From positions 1-64,000 of the forward strand of contig NZ_JAEDAJ010000008.1 in the NCBI RefSeq assembly GCF_016623465.1: a DNA stretch of 64,000 nt, read 5' to 3'. The position numbers and the translations under genes are program-made. Shown here in pieces: positions 26,696 through 35,707 of the stretch; position 1 is the stretch's first letter, and each line of letters starts with the position of its first letter. Below the pieces are notes generated by a model that was given only the letters and a program-made list of their open reading frames with translations, made no database searches and was not told the origin of the DNA. This DNA is from Brachybacterium halotolerans. GTDB taxonomy: Bacteria; Actinomycetota; Actinomycetes; Actinomycetales; Dermabacteraceae.

Positions 26696-29600
26696 CAGTC
26701 CTCCTCCGTTCCGGTGGTGCGCTGGTCCTCGCCGCCGCTCTCGTGGCGCGGCAGGTCGAACGTCTCCTCGATCGACTCCCCGCTCTGCAGGTCGATGTCC
26801 TGCCTCTCGGTGCCCTCGGGGAAGTCGGGCGCCGTGAGCAGCTGGTCGCCGGTGTCGAGCTGGAGCCCGGCGCGGCGCTGGAGCTCCTCGACCAGCTCCT
26901 GGCGCGCGGCTCCTCGGGGCCGACGGCCGGGCCGGATCGCGCAGGCCGTGACCTTGGAGTTCTGGATCTGCGTGTTCGCATCCAGGTTCATCGCGATGAG
27001 GTCGTTGACGCTGTCGCCCTCGACGACCGCGTGCGTCCCCTGCGCCCAGTGGTAGGGCAGTCCGATCTGGTGCACCGTGCGACCGGAGATCGTCAGCGGC
27101 GTCATCCTCTCGGTGACCAGGGCGATCGCCTCGATCGCGGCGCGCGGCGAGATGATCGTGGCCCAGCCGTAGGGCTCGATGCCCACCTCCGCGGCGAGCT
27201 CCGGGGAGATCTCGCAGAACAGCTGCGGCTGGAGCTCGGCGAGATAGGGCAGCCAGCGGCTCATGCCGCCCGCCGTGTGGTGCTCGGTGACGCGGTAGGT
27301 CGAGAAGTAGTACGGGTACACCTCCTCGCGGGCGTCCCCCGTCATCCCCGGCGCGTTGAGGTTGTCGCGGTCCTGGATGAACTCGCGCGTCGGGTTCGCC
27401 TGCTGCGGGTAAAGCGGGTTCGGGATCGAGGAGTCCACGGGCTCGTAATGGGTCGGGAGCGGCCCGTCGACGAGTCCCGTCGGCGCGAACAGCCAGCCGC
27501 GCCCGTCGGACTGCATGACGAACGCATCGTTGCCGGCCAGGCCCTTCGCCCCGCCCGCCTCGACGTCACCCGGATCGTGCGGGGCCTTGTCGGCGGGGAA
27601 GTCCGGGACGTCGGGGCCGGCCCACTTCTCCGCCGTCTCGTCCCACCACAGCAGCTTCTTGCGCTCGCTCCAGGGCTTGCCGTCGGCGTCGGCCGAGGCG
27701 CGGTTGTAGAGGATGCGCCGGTTCATCGGCCAGGCCCATCCCCACTCGTGGGCGAACTCGTCCTGCTCGTACCCGGGCTTCTTGCGGGCGGCCTGGTTGA
27801 TGCCGTCGGCATAGACACCGGCGTAGATCCAGCAGCCGCCGGACGTCGAGCCGTCGTCGGCCATCTCCGTGTAGCCGCTGAGTGGCTGCCCGACCTTCGG
27901 GCCGGTCTCATGGCGGCCGTTGATCTCGGCGATCACGGCCTCCGGGTCGACCTCGCCCTCCTCGTCCACGGGGTAGTCCCAGGTGAGGTCGAGAAGCGGC
28001 CGGTCGCGCGGATCGGTCGACCCCCGGAGCTTCTCGCGGATGCGATGGCCGAGCTCATAGAGGAACTCGAGCTCGCTCTGCGCGTCGCCCGGCGGATCCA
28101 CGGCCTTCTCGCGCCACTGCACGAGGCGCTGGGTCTGGGTGAAGGAGCCGGCCTTCTCGGTGTGGTTCGCCGCCGGCAGGAAGAACATCTCGGTGCCGAT
28201 GTCCTCCGTGCGCAGCTCGCCCGAGTCGATCTCCGGCCCCTCCTTCCACCAGGTGGCGGACTCGATCATGGAGAAGTCCCGCACCACCATCCACTTCAGG
28301 TGGGACATGCCCAGGCGCTGCATGCGGCCGTTCGCCGATCCCACCGCCGGGTTCTGCCCCAGCAGGAAGTACCCGTCCACGCCGTCGTCGAGCATCCGCA
28401 TCAGCGTCTGGTAGGTGCCGGCCGGGCCGTCGAGCCGCGGCAGGTAGTCGAAGGCGAAGTCGTTCTCCGCGGTGGCGTGCTCGCCCCACCACGCCTTGAG
28501 CAGGTTCACGGCGTAGGTGCGCGACTCGGCCCAGAAGCCCTTCTGCTCCTTGCGGCCGATGGAGTCCGCGTAGGTCTGGAAATCGTCGTGCGCGCCCGCC
28601 TTGGGCATGGGCAGATAGCCCGGCAGCAGGTTGAACAGCGTCGGGATGTCCGTCGACCCCTGGATGGTGGCGTGGCCGCGCAGCGCCATGATGCCGCTGC
28701 CCGGTCGGCCCACGTTCCCCATCAGCAGCTGCAGCATCGCCGCGGTGCGGATGAACTGGGCGCCGCCCACGTGCTGGGTCCAGCCGACCGCGTATGCGAA
28801 GCACGTGGTGCGCTCGCGACCGGAGTTCTCCACGAGCGCGCGGGCGAGGTAGTCGAAGTCCGCGCGGGAGATGCCGCAGGCCTCGGTCACCATCTCCGGG
28901 GTGTACCGGGAGTAGTGGCGCTTGAGGATCTGGAGGACCGTGCGCGGATCCTGCAGGGTCTCGTCGCGCGCGGGGATGCCGTGCTCGAGCGGCGGGCCGC
29001 CCGATCCGAACGCCTCGCCGGCGCCGGCGCGGCCGGCGGTCCAGTGGGATCCCTCCTGGCCCTCGAAGGCGCTCGCGTCGGCGACCTTCCCGTCCTCCCC
29101 CGGAGCGGAGTACGCCCAGGACGCGGGGTCGTAGGTCCCGGTCTCCGGGTCGTAGCCGGAGAACAGGCCCTCGAGGTCCTCGGTGTCCAGGAACTCCTCG
29201 GAGATGATCGTGGAGGCGTTGGTGTACGCCAGCACGTAGTCCTTGAAGTACAGGTCGTTGCTCAGCACATGATTGATGAGCGCTCCCAACAGCACGACGT
29301 CACTGCCGGCGCGCGTGGGGATGTGCTTGTGCGCATTGGCCGAGGTGCGCGTGAATCGCGGATCCACGTGGATGATCGTGGCTCCGCGAGACTTCGCCTC
29401 CATCACCCACTGGAAGCCCACGGGATGGGCCTCGGCCATGTTCGAGCCCTGGATGATGATGCAATCCGCGTTGGCCATGTCCTGGAGGGACTGGGTGGCG
29501 CCTCCGCGTCCGAACGAGGCTCCCAGACTGGGAACCGTGGCGGAGTGTCATATGCGCGCCTGGTTCTCCATCTGGATCGCGCCCGCGGCCGTGAACAGCT

Positions 29601-30114
29601 TCTTGGCGAGGTAGTTCTCCTCGTTGTCGATGGTCGCGCCGCCGAGGCTCGCGATGCCCATCGTGCGGCGCAGGGCGTGGCCCTTGTCGTCGACGTCCTC
29701 CCAGTGGTTGCGGCGCGCCTCGAGGAAGCGGTCGGCGATCATGTCGATCGCGGTGTCGCGGTTGAGGTCCTCCCACTCGGTCCCGTAGGGGCGGCGGTAG
29801 CGCACCGTGGTGATGCGGCGCGGGGAGTTCACGAGCTGCTCGCTCGCCGATCCCTTCGGGCACAGGCGACCGCGCGAGATCGGCGAGGCGGGGTCGCCCT
29901 CGATCTGCGTGACCTTGCCGTCCTTCGAGTAGACGAGCTGGCCGCAGCCGACGGCGCAGTACGGGCACACGCTGTGCGCGACGTGGTCGGCCTCGGCCGT
30001 GCGTGGCGTGATGCTGCGGGTGCGCTTCGAGGTCACGGAGGTTCCGCGGCCGAGCACGTCGCCGTCGCGCAGCTGGCGCACCACCGGCCACTCGAGGAAG
30101 CTGAAGCGGGGCAT
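26695..30114 (-). CDS. Selenocysteine-containing formate dehydrogenase, catalytic subunit (UGA recoded)
   Basis: 1139 residues when the in-frame TGA at 29550-29548 is read as Sec189. The N-terminal [4Fe-4S] ligands are Cys50, Cys53, Cys57 and Cys85 with Lys87 in CPKG. The recoded site reads ENQARI-Sec-HSATVPSLGASFGRGG, the QAR-x-U-H context of molybdopterin formate dehydrogenases, and the rest is a full bis-MGD oxidoreductase. It oxidises formate to CO2. A SECIS-like hairpin follows the TGA, and selA, selB, selC and selD are adjacent. No Tat signal is visible at the N-terminus. TAGCAT lies six bases before the ATG. A plain annotation would split it into 188- and about 927-residue pieces. Confidence 0.95.
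29518..29536 (-). promoter_or_regulatory. Bacterial SECIS element in the formate dehydrogenase message
   Basis: On the minus strand, 11 bases after the TGA, GGTTCCC pairs with GGGAGCC (seven pairs, one G-T) around the loop AGTCT. E. coli fdhF has the stem start GGUUGCA and loop GGUCU, recalled from the literature, at the same distance from its UGA. The G-U of the apical loop, which SelB reads, is kept. Confidence 0.88.
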
Positions 30115-30120
30115 GCCCCG

Positions 30121-30126
30121 ATGCTA
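30121..30126 (-). promoter_or_regulatory. -10 element of predicted leaderless promoter (formate dehydrogenase operon)
   Basis: TAGCAT on the minus strand, six bases from the ATG at 30114. No convincing -35 box is seen. Confidence 0.5.
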
Positions 30127-30239
30127 CTCCGGCGAAACGCCTCTTCGCGGCCGCATCAGCCGAGATTCTGACGTCGTGTCAGGCCTGGTGGCCGCGACCC
30201 GTGGCCGACGGCGGGGTGACGGGCGGATCGGCCGACGGA

Positions 30240-30653
30240 TCAGGTGGCGTCCTCGCCCCGGATCTGCTCGTGGTGGCGGATCACCTCGGTGACGATGAAC
30301 TTCAGGAAGGACTCGGCGAACACGGGGTCCAGACCGGATTCCTGGGCGAGCGCGCGCAGGCGGGCGACCTGCTGCTCCTCCCGACGGGGATCGGCGGGCG
30401 GCAGGCCGTGCTCGGCCTTCAGCCGGCCCACGCGCTGGGTGTGGCGGAAGCGCTCGGCGAGCAGGTTCACGAGCGCCGCATCGATATTGTCGATGCTCGA
30501 GCGCTCCTCGGCGAGCAGGGCGCGGGCGCGCTCGACGGCCTCGGGCGAGCCCGCCGCGTCGGCCGCTGCCCCTGCGTCAGCGGCACCGGTGGCCTCGGCC
30601 CGGATCTCGCTCGCACGCACGTCGGGCGGGGTGGTGTCCTCGTGGCGCGTCAT
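30240..30653 (-). CDS. Chorismate mutase, AroQ type
   Basis: 137 residues. After about 45 disordered, Ala-rich residues the all-helical AroQ domain appears: RSSIDNIDAALVNLLAERF, THRVGRLKAEHGLPPADP with the catalytic Arg and Lys, and an Arg/Glu-rich third helix. It would convert chorismate to prephenate for Phe and Tyr synthesis. The gene starts 24 bases after the clpX stop on the same strand. In many actinobacteria this short form needs the DAHP synthase as activator; that partner is not in the window. Confidence 0.88.
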   Translation of the reverse strand: MTRHEDTTPPDVRASEIRAEATGAADAGAAADAAGSPEAVERARALLAEERSSIDNIDAALVNLLAERFRHTQRVGRLKAEHGLPPADPRREEQQVARLRALAQESGLDPVFAESFLKFIVTEVIRHHEQIRGEDAT

Positions 30654-30677
30654 GGTCGCGTCTCCCTCGTGCGCCGC

Positions 30678-32087
30678 TCAGGCGCTCTGCTCGTGGCGGT
30701 CCTCGGACTCGCGCTCGACCTCGGCGGTGGTGACCATGAGCGGGGCGCGGCCATCCGTCACCACGCCCTCGGTGATGACCACGCGGGCGATGTCGCGCCG
30801 CGAGGGCACCTCGAACATGACCGCCTGCAGGGTCTCCTCGAGGATCGCGCGCAGTCCGCGCGCACCGGTGCCGCGGTCGATCGCGCGCTCGGCGATGGCC
30901 TCGAGGGCGCTGCGCTCGAAGTCGAGCTCGACGCCGTCGAGCTCGAACATCTTCTGGTACTGCTTGACCAGGGCGTTCTTGGGCTCGGTGAGGATCTGGA
31001 TGAGGGCCTCGCGATCCAGGTTCGCCACGCTCGTGAGCACGGGCAGGCGACCGATGAACTCGGGGATCAGCCCGAACTTCAGCAGGTCCTCGGGCAGCAG
31101 CTTGGAGTAGATCTCCGACTGCTCCATGGGCGCGTGCAGCTCCGCGCCGAAGCCGATGCCGCGCTTGCCGATGCGCGAGCCGATGATGTCCTCCATCCCG
31201 GCGAAGGCACCGGCCACGATGAACAACACGTTCGTCGTGTCGATCTGGATGAACTCCTGGTGGGGGTGCTTGCGCCCGCCCTGCGGCGGCACCGCGGCGA
31301 CCGTCCCCTCGAGGATCTTCAGCAGCGCCTGCTGCACGCCCTCGCCGGAGACGTCCCGGGTGATCGACGGGTTCTCGGCCTTGCGGCCGATCTTGTCGAC
31401 CTCGTCGATGTAGATGATGCCTCGCTCAGCCTTGGCGACGTCGTAGTCGGCGGCCTGGAGCAGCTTGAGCAAGATGTTCTCGACGTCCTCGCCCACGTAG
31501 CCGGCCTCGGTGAGCGCCGTGGCGTCGGCCATCGCGAAGGGCACGTCGAGCAGGCGCGCGAGGGTCTGGGCGAGGTAGGTCTTGCCGCATCCGGTGGGGC
31601 CGACGATCAGCACGTTGGACTTGGCGACCTCGACCTCCTCCTCGCTGCTCTCCGCATCGTCCTCGGCGGCGGGGGCCGCACCGGAGGCGCCCGCGCGAGC
31701 CGGACCCTTCGATCCCTTGGCCGGGGTCGCGTCCTTCGACGTGCCGGCGACGGCCGGCCCCTGGGTCGCCTCCGCGGCGGCCTCCTGGGCGCGCACGCGC
31801 TTGTAGTGGTTGTAGACGGCGACCGAGAGGGCCTTCTTGGCGGGGTCCTGGCCGACGACGTACTGCTGCAGGAAGTCGAAGATCTCCCGCGGGCTGGGCA
31901 GGGGTGCGGGCTCCTCGGCGGCGGGCTTGGCGGCCTGGACCTCCTCGGCGATGATCTCGTTGCACAGCTCGATGCACTCCTCGCAGATGTACACCTGCGG
32001 GCCCGAGATCAGGCGCTCCACCTGCTTCTGCGACTTGCCGCAGAAGGAGCACTTGAACACGTCGGCTCCGTCGCTCATGCGCGCCAT
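30678..32087 (-). CDS. clpX: ClpX, ATP-dependent unfoldase of the ClpXP protease
   Basis: 469 residues, longer than the usual 420-430. The zinc-binding domain has Cys13, Cys16, Cys35 and Cys38; Walker A is [13 protein letters not shown] (163-170), Walker [11 protein letters not shown], and the IGF loop needed for ClpP contact reads IGFGAEL. An Ala/Gly/Ser/Glu-rich insert of about 45 residues (about 103-150) sits between the first ATPase helix and the Walker A strand. The ATG at 32087 follows GAGGAC. It hands unfolded substrates to ClpP1P2, encoded just upstream with a 217-base gap that may hold a separate promoter. Confidence 0.95.
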   Translation of the reverse strand: MARMSDGADVFKCSFCGKSQKQVERLISGPQVYICEECIELCNEIIAEEVQAAKPAAEEPAPLPSPREIFDFLQQYVVGQDPAKKALSVAVYNHYKRVRAQEAAAEATQGPAVAGTSKDATPAKGSKGPARAGASGAAPAAEDDAESSEEEVEVAKSNVLIVGPTGCGKTYLAQTLARLLDVPFAMADATALTEAGYVGEDVENILLKLLQAADYDVAKAERGIIYIDEVDKIGRKAENPSITRDVSGEGVQQALLKILEGTVAAVPPQGGRKHPHQEFIQIDTTNVLFIVAGAFAGMEDIIGSRIGKRGIGFGAELHAPMEQSEIYSKLLPEDLLKFGLIPEFIGRLPVLTSVANLDREALIQILTEPKNALVKQYQKMFELDGVELDFERSALEAIAERAIDRGTGARGLRAILEETLQAVMFEVPSRRDIARVVITEGVVTDGRAPLMVTTAEVERESEDRHEQSA

Positions 32088-32304
32088 GTCCGTCCTCTTC
32101 CCTTTCCGGTCGGGCCGTGTGCGGCTCGTGCCGCCGCGGCCGCTGCCGCACGCGGACGGCGTCCGCGTGCATCAACGGTAGCCCAGCGCGCTCCCGCGTC
32201 GTGGGAGACGCGCGGCCCCGGGGTCACGAAGTCCGCGGCCGCGCGCCGTGCGTTATGCACCAAGTGGGGCTGGTGCTGCTGGGGTGCTTCTCGGTCGCGC
32301 CGGC

Positions 32305-32997
32305 TCAGCGGGAGAGCTGGCCGGGTGCGTCCTTCCGCGAGGCCAGGACCTGGTCGACCAGGCCGTACTCGAGGGCGCCCTGGGCGGTGAGGATCTTGTC
32401 GCGCTCGATGTCGCGGTTGACGTCCTCGGCCGCGCGGCCCGTGTGGTGGGCGAGCGTGGTCTCGAGCCACTCGCGCATGCGCAGGATCTCGTTGGCCTGG
32501 ATCTCGATGTCCGAGGCCTGGCCGCCGCCCTGTCCGCCCATCGCGGGCTGGTGGATGAGGATGCGAGCGTTGGGCAGCGCGAGGCGCTTGCCGGGCGCGC
32601 CCGCCGCCAGCAGCACGGCCGCCGCGGAGGCCGCCTGCCCGAGGCACACCGTGGTGATGTCGGGCTTGATGTACTGCATGGTGTCGTAGATCGCGGTGAG
32701 CGCGGTGAACGAGCCGCCGGGGCTGTTGATGTACAGCGTGATGTCGCGGTCGGGGTCCTGGGACTCGAGCACGAGCAGCTGCGCCATGACGTCGTCGGCC
32801 GAGGCGTCGTCGACCTGGACGCCCAGGAAGATGATGCGGTCCTCGAACAGCTTGGTGTAGGGGTCCTGGCGCTTGAAGCCGTACGCCGTGCGCTCCTCGT
32901 ACTGGGGCAGGACGTAGCGGGAGGACGGCATCGGCCCGGCCTGCGCGATGGGCATGCCGGCGCCTGCCTGGGGGGCGAAGCGGGGATCGAAGGTCAC
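32305..32997 (-). CDS. clpP2: ClpP2, Clp protease proteolytic subunit
   Basis: 230 residues. The serine protease triad is visible: Ser in [14 protein letters not shown], His in [10 protein letters not shown], and Asp in the [11 protein letters not shown] region. The longer N-terminus ([20 protein letters not shown]) marks it as the second of the actinobacterial pair, which forms a mixed tetradecamer with ClpP1. The GTG at 32997 is chosen for the AAGGAG seven to eight bases upstream; reading frames further upstream run into clpP1. Confidence 0.95.
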   Translation of the reverse strand: MTFDPRFAPQAGAGMPIAQAGPMPSSRYVLPQYEERTAYGFKRQDPYTKLFEDRIIFLGVQVDDASADDVMAQLLVLESQDPDRDITLYINSPGGSFTALTAIYDTMQYIKPDITTVCLGQAASAAAVLLAAGAPGKRLALPNARILIHQPAMGGQGGGQASDIEIQANEILRMREWLETTLAHHTGRAAEDVNRDIERDKILTAQGALEYGLVDQVLASRKDAPGQLSR

Positions 32998-33061
32998 GTG
33001 GTGCTCCTTGGGTGGTTCGTGAAGACGGTTCGGGTGCGACGGATGCGGGCCGACGGGCGGC

Positions 33062-33676
33062 TCAGTCGTCGGTCCCGCCCCCGCCGCTGACGTCGTCCGC
33101 ACGGGTGACGATCCCGTCGATGAAGCCGTACTCGAGGGCCTCGGGAGCGGTGAACCAGTGGTCGCGGTCGCCGTCGGCGATGATCTGCTCGACACTCTTG
33201 CCGGTCTGCTCGGCGGTCAGCTCCGCCATCTGCTTCTTCATGGACAGGATCAGATCCGCCTGGATCTTGATCTCGCTCGCGGTTCCGCCGAGGCCGCCCA
33301 GCGGCTGGTGCATCAGCACGCGGGTGTTCGGGGTCGCGTAGCGCTTGCCGGGCGTGCCGGAGGACAGCAGGAACTGGCCCATCGAGGCCGCCATGCCCAT
33401 GGCGATGGTGACGACGTCGGGCTGGATGTACTGCATGGTGTCGTAGATGGCCATGCCGGCGGTGATGGAGCCGCCGGGGCTGTTGATGTAGAGGTAGATG
33501 TCCTTCTCGGGATCCTCCGCCGCGAGCAGCAGGAGCTTGGCGCAGATGGCGTTGGAGTTGTCGTCGCGCACGTCCTCCCCGAGCCAGACGATGCGCTCGC
33601 GCAGCAGGCGCTGATAGACGTTGTCGTCCAGTCCCATGGGGGTGTCGCCCGAGGCGTTGCGGGGCTGCGAGGTCAT
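33062..33676 (-). CDS. clpP1: ClpP1, Clp protease proteolytic subunit
   Basis: 204 residues with the catalytic Ser in [16 protein letters not shown], His in VLMHQPLGG and Asp in GDRDHWFTA. First gene of the clpP1-clpP2 unit, 64 bases before clpP2. AAGGAG precedes the ATG. The upstream region has a -10-like TAGAGT and, further up, a GTTCGC-N5-GCG box typical of ClgR control in Streptomyces and Corynebacterium, so induction under protein stress is likely. Confidence 0.95.
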   Translation of the reverse strand: MTSQPRNASGDTPMGLDDNVYQRLLRERIVWLGEDVRDDNSNAICAKLLLLAAEDPEKDIYLYINSPGGSITAGMAIYDTMQYIQPDVVTIAMGMAASMGQFLLSSGTPGKRYATPNTRVLMHQPLGGLGGTASEIKIQADLILSMKKQMAELTAEQTGKSVEQIIADGDRDHWFTAPEALEYGFIDGIVTRADDVSGGGGTDD

Positions 33677-33715
33677 GGATTACTCCTTAGAGGGGCCGAC
33701 TTCTCGATGGGGTCG

Positions 33716-33721
33716 ACTCTA
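33716..33721 (-). promoter_or_regulatory. Putative -10 element of the clpP1P2 promoter
   Basis: TAGAGT on the minus strand, about 40 bases from the clpP1 ATG and about 28 bases downstream of the ClgR-like box. Confidence 0.4.
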
Positions 33722-33749
33722 TGTCGGGCGCCCGCTCCCCCGGCATGCT

Positions 33750-33763
33750 GTTCGCCGCAGGCG
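33750..33763 (-). promoter_or_regulatory. Candidate ClgR box upstream of clpP1P2
   Basis: GTTCGC-CGCAG-GCG matches the GTTCGC-N5-GCG motif reported for the activator ClgR at clp and lon promoters. It lies 74-87 bases before the clpP1 ATG, centred about 37 bases upstream of the putative -10 element, a sensible place for an activator. No clgR gene is in this window. Confidence 0.5.
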
Positions 33764-34192
33764 CACACCCGGGCCCCGACCCATGGGGGCCGGTCGGCGG
33801 ACCGGGACGGCCCCGCGGGCTCGCCGGCGCGGGGCACGATCGGCCGGCCGACGAGGACCCGACCGCCCCTCCCACGAAGGTGCTGACGCGTCGGCCGACG
33901 AGGGGCCGCCCGCGGAGCGGGTCACGCCCTCCGCCGCCCGGCGGTAAAGGAGCCTCCCTGCCTGGCCATGAAGGGTCCGCGCTTTCCCAAGGACTGGCAA
34001 AGGAGCCGGTCGGGGTGCACCAAACCGCTGGCCCCGACTATTCCGCGCGCCTAGTCTCAAAGTGCCGGACGAAGCAGAGGCCTTCCCCGCCCGCAGCGCC
34101 GAGCACCCCGCACCGTTCATCCAGTACCGGATGAGGACCCTGCACGCCGCCATCCGACCCCCTGGATGAGACCCGGAAGGACCCCGCCTCAC
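33764..34192 (+). other. Intergenic region and leader before the NlpC/P60 gene
   Basis: About 430 bases with no gene I can support. TAGTCT at 34052-34057 could be the -10 element of the NlpC/P60 gene and would give a leader of about 130 bases. The stretch from 33930 to 34030 has several short complementary runs, but I could not match it to a known riboswitch; the conserved GACAGCT-type core of c-di-AMP riboswitches is absent. Confidence 0.4.
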
Positions 34193-35011
34193 ATGGCCCA
34201 GAAGAACACGCACCGCGCCGCCGGCCGCGCCGTCACCCCGATCAGCGCCTCCTCGGCCGCGGTCCGCACCGCGAGCGGCGCCGCCGTCCTCGGCACGGTC
34301 CTCGTCGGCTCGGCCTTCACCATGCAGGGCGCGACCGCGCAGACCGCCCCCGCCGCCCCGGCGCAGAACACCGCGAGCGCGAGCACCGCCAAGGCGACCG
34401 TGACCACCGCGGCCTCCGCCAAGAGCACCTCGCTCAGCGCCGGCGCGACCCTGTTCTCGGGCGTCCGCGGCGAGCGGGTCTCCGCCCTCCAGGCCTCTCT
34501 CAACGATCACGGCGCCCACCTCGCCGTGGACGGCGTGTTCGGCACCAAGACCAACGCCGCCGTGCGCGATTTCCAGTCGACCAACGGCCTGCGCGTCGAC
34601 GGCCGCGTCGGCCCCGAGACCCGCGGCGCCCTGAACGGCGGCTCCTCCTCGAGCGTCTCCAGCTCCTCCTCGAGCACCTCCGGCTCCTCGATCGTCGCGG
34701 CCGCGCGCTCGCAGATCGGCGTCCACTACAGCTGGGGCTCCTCGAACCCGTCCAACGGCCTCGACTGCTCGGGCCTGACCACCTACGCCTACTCGCAGGC
34801 CGGCAAGTCCCTGCCGCGCACCTCGAGCGGCCAGGCGGCCGGCGGCACCCGCATCTCCCAGTCGCAGGCCCAGCCCGGCGACATCGTCCACTGGCCCGGT
34901 CACGTCGGCATCTACGCCGGCAACAACAAGGTCATCGACGCCTCCGGCTCCCGCCAGCAGGTCATCGAGCGCACCATCTGGGGCAGCCCGACCTTCATCT
35001 CCTACCGCTGA
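34193..35011 (+). CDS. Secreted NlpC/P60 peptidoglycan endopeptidase with PG-binding domain
   Basis: 272 residues: an export signal (hydrophobic part about 27-44), a PG_binding_1 domain (about 88-148, GVRGERVSALQASL...VDGVFGTKT), a Ser-rich linker (151-166), and an NlpC/P60 domain with catalytic Cys192 in LDCSGLTTYAY and His237 in PGHVGIYAG. The third active-site position reads VIDAS (Asp249), where His is more usual. It should cut stem peptides in the wall. I prefer the ATG at 34193 to 34166 because the basic signal n-region starts there. A perfect terminator follows. Confidence 0.92.
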   Translation: MAQKNTHRAAGRAVTPISASSAAVRTASGAAVLGTVLVGSAFTMQGATAQTAPAAPAQNTASASTAKATVTTAASAKSTSLSAGATLFSGVRGERVSALQASLNDHGAHLAVDGVFGTKTNAAVRDFQSTNGLRVDGRVGPETRGALNGGSSSSVSSSSSSTSGSSIVAAARSQIGVHYSWGSSNPSNGLDCSGLTTYAYSQAGKSLPRTSSGQAAGGTRISQSQAQPGDIVHWPGHVGIYAGNNKVIDASGSRQQVIERTIWGSPTFISYR

Positions 35012-35054
35012 TCGAGCGGGCCCTCCGCGGCCCGACGATCACCACGGCAGCACG

Positions 35055-35089
35055 GAACGGGGCGGCACCGCACAGGTGCCGCCCCGTTC
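35055..35089 (+). terminator. Intrinsic terminator after the NlpC/P60 gene
   Basis: Perfect 15-bp inverted repeat (GAACGGGGCGGCACC and its complement) with loop GCACA, 43 bases after the stop, followed by TCT. Confidence 0.8.
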
Positions 35090-35606
35090 TGCATGTGCGC
35101 GCTCGTGGTGGAGGGACGCGCGGGTGTGGGGCAGGAATGGGGCGGGCGCGTGGGCGTGAGGCCGGAGCGGGCGTACGGGCCGGAGCACGGGGCCCGCGTG
35201 CGGTCCGGCGCACGGGTGGCGTGCGGCAGATGCAGAGATCCGGATGCGGCAGATGCAGGGCGCGGATGTCACGGAGCGGCGTATACCGGACGTCTCTGCC
35301 ATATCTGGCAGAGACGTCCGGTACACGCCGCTGGAGCACATCGTCCCGCACTCACGGAGCAGGCATCAGCGCCGGGCACGACCCGTCAGCACGACCGTCA
35401 GCACGACCCGTCGCACGCCGCCCCACAGCGCGAGCTCGCACGGCGGGATGCAGGGACTGGAGCCGGACCGATGCGGGACGGGGAGCCCCCCCGGGGATGC
35501 GACCGTGCGCGCTGCCGTTCTCCTGACCGCTCCGGCCACTCTCCCCCTCCGGAGCACCGACGCACCGACCCCGGCGCACCCGGGCACACCCGGGCACAGT
35601 CCACGG
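35090..35606. other. Gene-poor intergenic stretch with several repeats
   Basis: No convincing gene on either strand; open frames here lack ribosome-binding sites and known motifs. It holds a 14-base direct repeat TGCGGCAGATGCAG (35222-35235 and 35245-35258), the large palindrome at 35275-35332, three near-copies of GCACGACCCGTCA in tandem (35376-35413), and a tandem CACCCGGGCA pair (35577-35596). Confidence 0.6.
35275..35332. repeat. 58-base near-perfect palindrome
   Basis: Arms 35275-35300 and 35307-35332 are complementary at 25 of 26 positions; the inner 17 bases (TACCGGACGTCTCTGCC) pair perfectly around ATATCT. It is less GC-rich than its surroundings. It could act as a terminator, a protein-binding site or a remnant of a mobile element. 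Confidence 0.8.
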
Positions 35607-35660
35607 CACAGGGAACGGGCCGCCCGCCCGCTCACAACCCCGGGCGGCCCCGTCCCTGTG
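35607..35660 (-). terminator. Probable terminator after trigger factor
   Basis: Inverted repeat with 20-base arms: CACAGGGAACGGGCCGCCCG pairs with 35641-35660 except for one shifted base, loop 14 bases. It lies about 50 bases beyond the tig stop in its direction of transcription. Confidence 0.6.
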
Positions 35661-35707
35661 CCCCGGCGCGTCTCAGAAGACGCGGCCCGGGCGGTGTCCT
35701 GCGAGGA

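Noticed and set aside
29548..29550. Premature stop or frameshift making formate dehydrogenase a pseudogene
   Set aside because: The reading frame is the same on both sides, the TGA is in the Sec context, a SECIS-like hairpin follows at the right distance, and all sel genes are adjacent.
26743..30171. Long open frame (1142 codons) on the plus strand opposite the formate dehydrogenase gene
   Set aside because: It is the mirror effect of high-GC codon use; its translation is Arg/Gly/Val/His-rich with no known motif, while the minus strand encodes an obvious enzyme.
33930..34192. Possible c-di-AMP (ydaO-type) riboswitch before the NlpC/P60 gene
   Set aside because: Such riboswitches often precede these genes in actinobacteria, but I could not find the conserved core sequence; only short complementary runs are present.
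35376..35413. CRISPR-like array
   Set aside because: The units are 12-13 bases and directly adjacent with no spacers, and no cas genes are in the window.
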